Positions 57,859 to 64,000 of a stretch of DNA of 64,000 nucleotides are shown one piece after another. This DNA is from Flavobacteriaceae bacterium HL-DH10 (GTDB lineage: Bacteria; Bacteroidota; Bacteroidia; Flavobacteriales; Flavobacteriaceae): positions 818,001 through 882,000 of the forward strand of contig CP134536.1 of the NCBI GenBank assembly GCA_031826515.1, in the 5' to 3' direction. Under the pieces are notes generated by a model. That model worked only from the letters and a program-made list of their open reading frames with translations, was not told the DNA's origin and searched no databases. The position numbers were made by a program, and so were the translations under genes. The number at the start of each line of letters is the position of its first letter. Position 1 is the first letter of the stretch.

Positions 57859-59424
57859 ATGAAAAGAATAAATATAAAGATTCTCTCACTAGTAATGATT
57901 GTATTATTCAGTGCCTGTGATGTAGATTACGAAAACAATCCAAACGAAATTACCGATCCACCAACATCTGGATTGCTTAACGATGCTGTTAAAAAAATGA
58001 TGGACGACCTATATGACGAATGGTTTATGGGTAGATTCACCCAAGTAACGGTTCAATATTGGACTCAAACAGCTTATGCTGATGAAGACAGATATGTATA
58101 TAGGGAATCTCAACGCGAAACCTGGGAACAATTTTATAGAAATGCTGAAAATATCCGTAGGGTAATTCAGCTAAACACTGATGAAAGCACAAAAACAATT
58201 AACAGTCAATACGGCTCAAATAATAACCAAATAGCTGTTGCCAGAATACTACTTTCATTTACTTTCAACGTTATGGCTGATACATGGGGAGATATACCCT
58301 ATTACTCATATGGAAGTGATGACGCCGACTTTCAAGCCTTAAACTTAGCAGGTGCAGAAATGGAGATTCTATCTCCTAAATATGCTGAGCAATCCAAAAT
58401 TTACAAAGACATTTTAAACGAACTTCAAGAAGCTGAAGCCATGATAAATGTTAATGAAACTGGAGTTGTTGGCGATAATATATTTAATGGTGATATGGCT
58501 TTGTGGAAAAAATTTGCAAATTCCCTTAGACTTCGCGTAGCAATAAAAATAAAAGGTGTAGATGCAACCACTGCTAATTCTCATATTACTGATGCCGTAA
58601 ATAAGGGTGTATTTACTTCAAATTCTGACAATGCCGGATTTGGCTATGAGGCAGCCGCTACTAATGCCGCTCCATTTTATGTCGCATTTAATGTAAGTAA
58701 CAGAGCCGACTTTGCTATATCCCACCCTTTCACACAACTACTATTGGGTAACAATTTAGTAGACCATTCAGGAACAGATATTGTTAATAACCCGTTTGAA
58801 GGAATGATGGATCCTAGAATAGAAATTTATGCTAAGAAAAATAGTAATGGCGACTATGTTGGTATGCCAATATCTGATAACTCTGCAGACGCTGGCGTCT
58901 ATTCGTATGAAAGCCCTCCGGGAGCTGTTATTATAGATAAGCCCGATTACACGCAATATTTAATGGAATTTGCAGAAGTTTCATTTATTTTGAGCGAAGT
59001 AAATAACTGGGATCAAACCAATTACGAAAATGGTGTAAGAGCATCAATGAGTAAATGGGGAGTTGCTCAAGCTGATATTGACTCTTATGTTAGCAACCTT
59101 CCACCTGCAAGTATGGAGACTGTACTTACACAAAAATATATAGCTCTTTATATGGATGCGCATACTGCCTGGCAAGAATACAGACGTACAGGGTATCCAA
59201 TGACCCTCTTAACTCCCGGGACTGAATTTAGTGTTACACCCGTAGCTGGTACCACCCTTGATTATACATTCACTTCTTTAGTTGAAGGAGTTACGGACTT
59301 GCCTTTTAGATTACAATATCCAGATTTTGAAAGAACATTAAATGGAGACAATAGAGATGAAGCCGTTTCTCGATTGAGTAAGGGTGACGTTATCGATTCG
59401 AAATTATGGTGGGATATGAATTAA
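57859..59424 (+). CDS. SusD/RagB-type surface lipoprotein (locus 2)
   Basis: 521 residues. Signal peptide ILSLVMIVLFSACDVDYE, lipobox Cys near residue 20. Conserved SusD-like segments: QYWTQTAYADEDRYVYRES, EQFYRNAENIRRVIQ, LLSFTFNVMADTWGDIPYYS (the DxxGDIPY box), and WKKFANSLRLRVAIKIKGVD. Partner lid for the SusC of locus 2. No extra lipoproteins follow; a terminator ends the unit, so locus 2 is a minimal pair. Confidence 0.94.
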   Translation: MKRINIKILSLVMIVLFSACDVDYENNPNEITDPPTSGLLNDAVKKMMDDLYDEWFMGRFTQVTVQYWTQTAYADEDRYVYRESQRETWEQFYRNAENIRRVIQLNTDESTKTINSQYGSNNNQIAVARILLSFTFNVMADTWGDIPYYSYGSDDADFQALNLAGAEMEILSPKYAEQSKIYKDILNELQEAEAMINVNETGVVGDNIFNGDMALWKKFANSLRLRVAIKIKGVDATTANSHITDAVNKGVFTSNSDNAGFGYEAAATNAAPFYVAFNVSNRADFAISHPFTQLLLGNNLVDHSGTDIVNNPFEGMMDPRIEIYAKKNSNGDYVGMPISDNSADAGVYSYESPPGAVIIDKPDYTQYLMEFAEVSFILSEVNNWDQTNYENGVRASMSKWGVAQADIDSYVSNLPPASMETVLTQKYIALYMDAHTAWQEYRRTGYPMTLLTPGTEFSVTPVAGTTLDYTFTSLVEGVTDLPFRLQYPDFERTLNGDNRDEAVSRLSKGDVIDSKLWWDMN

Positions 59425-59460
59425 ATAAATAATATTGAAGTTTATTAATCAATCGATAAT

Positions 59461-59490
59461 AAGGAGGAGCAAAGCTCCTCCTTTTATTTT
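59461..59490 (+). terminator. Intrinsic terminator of SusC/D locus 2
   Basis: A perfect 10-bp GC-rich stem (AAGGAGGAGC / GCTCCTCCTT) with an AAA loop and a following T-rich tract. Confidence 0.85.
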
Positions 59491-59649
59491 CTTAATGTCT
59501 TATCCTGCATAAATTTTATGCACAGGATTATAATCCAATCTCTTAATTAAAAAAAAACGGAGTAAAATCAAGAAAAATATTCCTTTAATAAAAAACCCTT
59601 TTTCAAGTTAAACTTCAAAGACCAGTAACTTTTTTTATACCTTTACCCC

Positions 59650-60384
59650 ATGCAAGAACAAACACAAATTTTTGGTATTAGAGCTATCATAGAAGCTATT
59701 AATTCGGGTAAAACTATTGATAAAGTTTTTCTTCAAAAAGGTTTAAAAGGAGAGCTGTTCAGTGAGTTAGAGACTGCATTAAGAAAAAACAGTATTAACT
59801 CGTCTTACGTTCCTGTTGAAAAACTTAACAGATTAACTCGAAGTAACCACCAAGGTGCTGTTGCTCAAATATCGCCTATCGCTTTTCATGATATGGAAAC
59901 ATTAGTTACAAGTGTTATTGAATCTGGGAAGACTCCACTGTTTTTACTACTCGACCAATTAAGCGATGTGCGAAATTTTGGTGCTATTATTAGAACTGCA
60001 GAATGTACTGGTGTTGACGGTATTATTATACAAAAAAGAGGTGGTGCTCCTGTAAATGGTGATACTATCAAAACAAGTGCAGGTGCCGTTTTTAAAATTC
60101 CTATTTGTAAAGTAGACCACATTAAAGACGCTGTATTTTTCATGCAAGCATCAGATATAAAAGTGATTGCTGCTACCGAAAAAACGGATAATACTTTATA
60201 TGATGTTTCTTTTAAAGAACCTTGTGCTATTATTATGGGATCTGAAGACAGAGGCATAAACCCATCTACATTAAAAGTTGTGGACGCCAAAGCAAAATTA
60301 CCTTTATTGGGTGAGATAGAATCTTTGAATGTGTCTGTTGCCTGTGGTGCTTTTTTGTATGAAGCTGTGAGACAACGCCGTTAA
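59650..60384 (+). CDS. rlmB: 23S rRNA 2'-O-ribose methyltransferase (TrmH/RlmB family)
   Basis: 244-residue SPOUT-class methyltransferase; RlmB modifies G2251 of 23S rRNA. The N-terminal substrate-binding domain is IFGIRAIIEAINSGKTIDKV, and the knotted catalytic domain shows LLLDQLSDVRNFGAIIRTAE, TSAGAVFKIPICKV, IMGSEDRGINPSTLKV and LPLLGEIESLNVSVACGAFL (motifs 1-3). The ATG is preceded by TATACCTTTACCCC, a near match to the -7 element. The stop overlaps the convergent rhomboid gene by 4 bases. Confidence 0.92.
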   Translation: MQEQTQIFGIRAIIEAINSGKTIDKVFLQKGLKGELFSELETALRKNSINSSYVPVEKLNRLTRSNHQGAVAQISPIAFHDMETLVTSVIESGKTPLFLLLDQLSDVRNFGAIIRTAECTGVDGIIIQKRGGAPVNGDTIKTSAGAVFKIPICKVDHIKDAVFFMQASDIKVIAATEKTDNTLYDVSFKEPCAIIMGSEDRGINPSTLKVVDAKAKLPLLGEIESLNVSVACGAFLYEAVRQRR

Positions 60385-61106
60385 TCTTTATTTTCTTTGT
60401 ATGTATAATTTATAGTAGGTGGCTCCGCTTCTATTTCTGGTTCTAAAGATTCTATAAAATTTCCATCTGCATCAAAATGTTTTAAAAACGGATCATCATC
60501 TTCATTATAATTTTCTTGTTCCCAAGCATATTTTTTGGGTTTTGCTATTTGTTTTTTAAAAAATAAAGCGAATAAAAACCCCGTTATTAAACCCGATAAA
60601 TGTCCTTCCCATGAAATACCTTCTTTAACAGGCATAGTATACCAAATCATACTTCCATAGAGAAAAACAACTAAAAGGGATAAGGCTATTAAGCGGTAAT
60701 ACTTCGCAAAAACACCTTTAAAAAAAGTAAAACTTACTAATACATAAATGAGTCCGCTTGCTCCAATATGATAGGACGGGCGTCCAATACACCAAGTTAA
60801 AAACCCTGAAAATAAAATCCCTAAAAAAACAACTTTCCAAGCTATAGGCTTGTAGAAATAAAACAATGCCATTGATAATACAAACAAAGGAATGGTATTA
60901 TGGTATATGTGTTTTATATCGCCATGTATAAACGGACTTAAAACAATACCTCGTAATCCTTTTATAGTTTGAGGATACACGCCGTACTTACTAAAATTGA
61001 AACCAAAACGTACCTCAAACCAAAACACCAACCAAATAATAAGCACAAAAAAAATAGGATAAGCCACTACTCCTGTTGAAAATTTAAAATGTTCTTGGTT
61101 TTTCAT
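60381..61106 (-). CDS. Rhomboid family intramembrane serine protease
   Basis: 241 residues. Six membrane helices span about 12-185. The catalytic dyad is visible: the Ser in HIGASGLIYV (GxSG on helix 4) and the His in EGHLSGLITG (helix 6). LSPFIHGDIKHIYHNTIPLF carries the helix 2 HxxxN motif region. A C-terminal cytosolic tail of about 50 residues is acidic (EDDDPFLKHFDADGNFIE). Substrate unknown. It is convergent with rlmB. Confidence 0.9.
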   Translation of the reverse strand: MKNQEHFKFSTGVVAYPIFFVLIIWLVFWFEVRFGFNFSKYGVYPQTIKGLRGIVLSPFIHGDIKHIYHNTIPLFVLSMALFYFYKPIAWKVVFLGILFSGFLTWCIGRPSYHIGASGLIYVLVSFTFFKGVFAKYYRLIALSLLVVFLYGSMIWYTMPVKEGISWEGHLSGLITGFLFALFFKKQIAKPKKYAWEQENYNEDDDPFLKHFDADGNFIESLEPEIEAEPPTINYTYKENKD

Positions 61107-61247
61107 TAGCTTAAATATAGCAAATAGTTAACCAACTTGGTGTTTGGTGCTAAAATGGCAGATATAATTGTCCAAAGGATTATGCATTGGGAAACATGCC
61201 CAAATTAAAATAAAACATAACTTTATATATCCAAATTCTTTTAAAAG

Positions 61248-61267
61248 ATTCCTGTTTTCACAGGAAT
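61248..61267. repeat. 20-nt inverted repeat, perfect member
   Basis: ATTCCTGT-TTTC-ACAGGAAT, eight pairs and a TTTC loop, 20 bases before the rarA ATG. Same architecture as the copy at 42657. Confidence 0.7.
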
Positions 61268-61287
61268 AAAAACTTTAATTTTACATT

Positions 61288-62571
61288 ATGAATGTGAATG
61301 AACCTTTAGCGGAACGATTAAGACCGAAAACTTTAGAAGACTATATAAGTCAAACACACCTAGTTGGAAAAACCGGTACGCTAACGCAACATATAAAACA
61401 AGGACTCATTCCGTCTATGATTTTTTGGGGACCACCAGGCATTGGTAAAACCACGCTTGCCAATATTATTGCAACTGAATCTGGCAGACCTTTTTATACC
61501 CTTAGTGCTATAAATTCTGGAGTTAAGGATATTCGTGATGTTATTGAAAAAGCAAAACAAAGTGGTGGTTTGTTTACAACCAAAAACCCCATTTTATTTA
61601 TTGATGAAATACATAGGTTTAGTAAATCGCAACAAGACTCGTTATTACAAGCTGTAGAGAAAGGTTGGGTAACTTTAATTGGAGCGACTACCGAAAACCC
61701 GAGTTTTGAGGTCATTCCCGCACTACTTTCTCGCTGTCAAGTTTACATTTTAAATGCATTTGACAAAACCGATTTAGAGACCCTTTTAAAGCGGGCAATA
61801 GAAAAAGATGAATACTTAGCTAAAAAAGATATAAAACTTAAAGAAACCAATGCACTTATAAGGCTTTCGGGAGGTGATGCTAGAAAACTTTTAAATATTT
61901 TTGAGTTGATTGTAAACTCTGAAAATTCAGATACGGTTATTATTACAGATGATAGTGTATTACAAAAAATTCAAAATAATACGGTGCGTTACGATAAAAC
62001 AGGCGAACAGCATTATGATATTATTTCGGCATTTATAAAATCTATTCGTGGCAGCGATCCTAATGCTGCGGTTTATTGGTTAGCACGTATGATTGAAGGT
62101 GGCGAAGATGTTAAATTTATTGCCAGACGTTTACTTATTTCAGCTAGCGAAGATATTGGAAATGCCAACCCAACGGCTTTGGTAATTGCCAACAACACAT
62201 TTCAAGCCGTTTCTACAATCGGCTATCCAGAATCTAGGATTATATTAAGTCAGTGCGCTACGTATTTAGCTTGTTCTCCTAAAAGCAATGCGGCTTATGT
62301 GGCTATTGGCAATGCGCAACAATTGGTGAAACAAACGGGCGATTTATCAGTGCCATTAGGCATTAGAAATGCACCAACAAAATTAATGAAAGAGCTTGGA
62401 TATGGTGATGATTACAAATACGCTCACAACTACGAAGGCAACTTTGCCAATCAAGAATTTTTACCAGACGCCATTAAAAATACTACATTTTACGAACCTG
62501 GAAATAATGCTCGAGAAAACGCACACCGCGAATTTTTAAAACAACGTTGGAAAGATAAATACGGTTATTAA
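61288..62571 (+). CDS. rarA: Replication-associated recombination protein A
   Basis: 427-residue AAA+ ATPase of the RarA/MgsA/WRNIP1 family, acting at stalled replication forks with SSB. Walker A GPPGIGKTT at 48-56, Walker B ILFIDEIHRF, sensor ATTENPSF and arginine finger in ALLSRCQVY. The C-terminal helical domain has FIKSIRGSDPNAAVYWLARM and GYPESRIILSQCATYLACSP. Full length. It begins 20 bases after a dispersed inverted repeat, and a large structured element starts 4 bases past its stop, which may end its transcript. Confidence 0.95.
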   Translation: MNVNEPLAERLRPKTLEDYISQTHLVGKTGTLTQHIKQGLIPSMIFWGPPGIGKTTLANIIATESGRPFYTLSAINSGVKDIRDVIEKAKQSGGLFTTKNPILFIDEIHRFSKSQQDSLLQAVEKGWVTLIGATTENPSFEVIPALLSRCQVYILNAFDKTDLETLLKRAIEKDEYLAKKDIKLKETNALIRLSGGDARKLLNIFELIVNSENSDTVIITDDSVLQKIQNNTVRYDKTGEQHYDIISAFIKSIRGSDPNAAVYWLARMIEGGEDVKFIARRLLISASEDIGNANPTALVIANNTFQAVSTIGYPESRIILSQCATYLACSPKSNAAYVAIGNAQQLVKQTGDLSVPLGIRNAPTKLMKELGYGDDYKYAHNYEGNFANQEFLPDAIKNTTFYEPGNNARENAHREFLKQRWKDKYGY

Positions 62572-62575
62572 TTTT

Positions 62576-62704
62576 TGGGCGTTACCTTTATCCTGAATTA
62601 ATTTCAGGATAAAAGTCGGGCTTTCCGCTATATCTTTTTATATTGGATTCCTGCGAATGCAGCAATCCAACATAAAAAGGATGCCGCATCAATCCCTAAC
62701 GCAA
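62576..62704 (+). repeat. Structured intergenic element, copy 2
   Basis: Borders GGGCGTTACC and CCTAACGC, whose GCGTTA and TAACGC pair. Inside: a stem TTTATCCTGAA / TTCAGGATAAA, the word AGTCGGGCTTTCC, complementary arms ATCTTTTTAT and ATAAAAAGGAT, and a nested hairpin TTGGATTCCTGC-GAAT-GCAGCAATCCAA. The last includes a member of the 20-nt inverted-repeat family. Overall it can fold as a multi-branched RNA or DNA structure. Confidence 0.65.
62647..62666. repeat. 20-nt inverted repeat nested in structured element
   Basis: On the minus strand it reads ATTGCTGC-ATTC-GCAGGAAT, with seven of eight pairs. It sits at the tip of the last hairpin of the structured element at 62576-62704. Confidence 0.6.
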
Positions 62705-62730
62705 CATCTCATTACAAAATAAGTTTTTAA

Positions 62731-63606
62731 TTAAAATTTAATATTCAGAACTTCTTGTTTTAAAACATCATTTTCATAATATTCTAAAATCCAATCGCTA
62801 CCTTTTTTAGATAAAGTGCCATTTTTACTTATAACTAAAAAAACATCCTTCATGCTAGTTTTCTTAATTTTATAAATCACTTTTGGAGAACTATCAACTA
62901 ACTGAAAACCATTTTCTATTTCTTGAGCATATAAAACAGAAGTTGATGCTTTCATATCAACTTTTTCTTTTGTATTTTTTACTTCTTTTGTCTGTACTTT
63001 TACAACAGGAGCCTTTTTCACTACCTCAACAACAGTCTCTTCAACCTCAATAACCTCAGCTTTCTTTTCTTCTTTAAGTGCTTGAATTTCTTCTTTTAAT
63101 TTTTTAATTTCTTTGGCAACTTCATTTTTGACCTCTGTATTTTCTGTTGCAACCATAACATCTTTTGCTTTTGGCTCGTATTTATAATTAACAGCTTCAA
63201 AAGACTTAAAAGCATTTCTAATCGCTTCTGTATAAGCCTTATTATATTCCTTCTCTCTACTTTCTCCTAGTTGCGATGTAAATACTACTTGGTCGTTACA
63301 CCCTTTTAGGGTTATTAATAATTTCGTTTTAAAAAGCCCAGCATCTTTTGTAACATTAGATCGTAGTGCTAAACATCTATTTCGCACTAAATCTTCTGGG
63401 TATTCATCACCTTCCATTAAAGTTTCGAACCCATATTTATTAAATAAGAATTGAGTTAATGCATTTAATTGGTATTGATTACTCTCTTTTAAAAAATCAT
63501 ATTTTGTTGGAACAATTACATATTTGTAGTCGTTTAAATTAGCTTGAGAAAATACACTTGTTACAATTAAACACGCAACAAGTAACGAGAAAAACTTAGT
63601 CTTCAT
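62731..63606 (-). CDS. Exported protein with central coiled coil, function unknown
   Basis: 291 residues. Signal peptide FFSLLVACLIVTSVFSQ. The first 130 residues after it are a compact domain with ALTQFLFNKYGFETLMEGDE, LKGCNDQVVFTSQLGESREK. The middle (about 158-185) is Lys/Glu-rich and a likely coiled coil (EIKKLKEEIQALKEEKK), then a Val/Glu/Lys linker. The C-terminal 75 residues look like a beta domain (YAQEIENGFQLVDSSPKVIY, WILEYYENDVLKQEV). No family was recognised. Likely periplasmic. Stands alone. Confidence 0.75.
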   Translation of the reverse strand: MKTKFFSLLVACLIVTSVFSQANLNDYKYVIVPTKYDFLKESNQYQLNALTQFLFNKYGFETLMEGDEYPEDLVRNRCLALRSNVTKDAGLFKTKLLITLKGCNDQVVFTSQLGESREKEYNKAYTEAIRNAFKSFEAVNYKYEPKAKDVMVATENTEVKNEVAKEIKKLKEEIQALKEEKKAEVIEVEETVVEVVKKAPVVKVQTKEVKNTKEKVDMKASTSVLYAQEIENGFQLVDSSPKVIYKIKKTSMKDVFLVISKNGTLSKKGSDWILEYYENDVLKQEVLNIKF

Positions 63607-63711
63607 TTTTATTAAATATATTGTTAAAACTTAAATGTAAATATACGGTTTGTGTATGTTAAATTATAAAATCATCCAATTTAAACTAGATAATTAACTT
63701 TTATTTTAGAT

Positions 63712-64000
63712 TTATAAATACTTTTTCAAATCTAAAAGTGTATTAATTTGTTTCAAATTATTATCTATAGTCACATTATTAACATCAAAAAAAATAGCAT
63801 CCATTCCTATTTCTAAAGCACCTAAAATATCGGCTTCATAATTATCGCCTATCATAACGCTTTTACTAACATCAGTATTTGCTAATTCTAATGCATAATT
63901 AAATATTTTAGGGTTTGGTTTTTTAACGCCAACCATTTCTGAATTTGTAACCGTTTTAAAATAATGGTGAATATTAGATTTCGTTAATTTACCATGTTGC
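63712..64000 (-). CDS. HAD family hydrolase (YjjG-type nucleotidase), 5' end beyond window
   Basis: Only the C-terminal 95 residues are inside the window; the frame is open to base 64000. Visible are the motif III lysine in VGVKKPNPKIFNYALEL and the motif IV acidic pair in VMIGDNYEADILGALEIGMD, which place it in the HAD superfamily. The layout resembles YjjG, a noncanonical pyrimidine nucleotidase, but the aspartate nucleophile lies outside. Its start cannot be given. Confidence 0.85.
   Translation of the reverse strand, partial: QHGKLTKSNIHHYFKTVTNSEMVGVKKPNPKIFNYALELANTDVSKSVMIGDNYEADILGALEIGMDAIFFDVNNVTIDNNLKQINTLLDLKKYL

Overview
The window looks like the chromosome of a marine-type Flavobacteriaceae member (phylum Bacteroidota). 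The DNA is AT-rich. Start regions lack strong Shine-Dalgarno sequences, and several genes carry the Bacteroidota promoter element TAnnTTTG. Two SusC/SusD outer-membrane import loci, a FecR/sigma/TonB signalling cluster and the S10-spc-alpha ribosomal superoperon without tuf, map or adk point the same way. No rRNA, tRNA, CRISPR array, prophage or intact insertion sequence was recognised by eye.

Layout. 1-10.5 kb: the 3' part of aspS, a DUF2911 protein, queE, then a compact plus-strand run (HerA/YjgR-like ATPase, lipoprotein, YitT-type membrane protein, cupin, alpha/beta hydrolase, rluF), then folD and ffh on the minus strand. 10.5-18 kb: an accessory-looking cluster with a large acidic repeat lipoprotein (minus), a divergent ECF sigma factor, a FecR anti-sigma factor, an STN-containing TonB-dependent receptor and an orphan DUF2971 gene. 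18-29 kb: argS, a TPR-histidine kinase, two guanidino-group hydrolases (amidinotransferase-like and CtlX-like), gltA, eno and carA. 28.6-46 kb: the str-S10-spc-alpha ribosomal superoperon, all on the minus strand, from rpsL to rplQ. 46-59.5 kb: an Omp85-like barrel protein, a four-gene SusC/SusD unit with two extra surface lipoproteins, and a second SusC/SusD pair. 59.6-64 kb: rlmB, a rhomboid protease, rarA, a coiled-coil exported protein and the 3' end of a YjjG-type HAD phosphatase.

How the genes work together. The sigma/FecR/STN-receptor genes form a cell-surface signalling relay. The sequence supports a regulon for it: the FecR-receptor operon and the lipoprotein gene share a promoter-like signature, GGGTAGG-N16-CTGTT followed by an AT-rich stretch, at identical spacing. 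The SusC/SusD units are outer-membrane nutrient importers. Their two SusC genes share an almost identical 5' leader and signal-peptide DNA.

Most notable observations: (1) the shared promoter signature and the repeat lipoprotein it appears to control; (2) two copies of a structured intergenic element bounded by GGGCGTTACC and AACGC, with different internal hairpins; (3) a dispersed 20-nt inverted repeat with an nTTC loop, present four times; (4) an apparent one-base deletion in a homopolymer that breaks rpmJ (ribosomal protein L36). Several start codons were moved downstream from longer TTG- or GTG-initiated reading frames to conserved ATG codons (queE, HerA-like, rplO, rpsC, FecR, SusC, lipid-binding lipoprotein).
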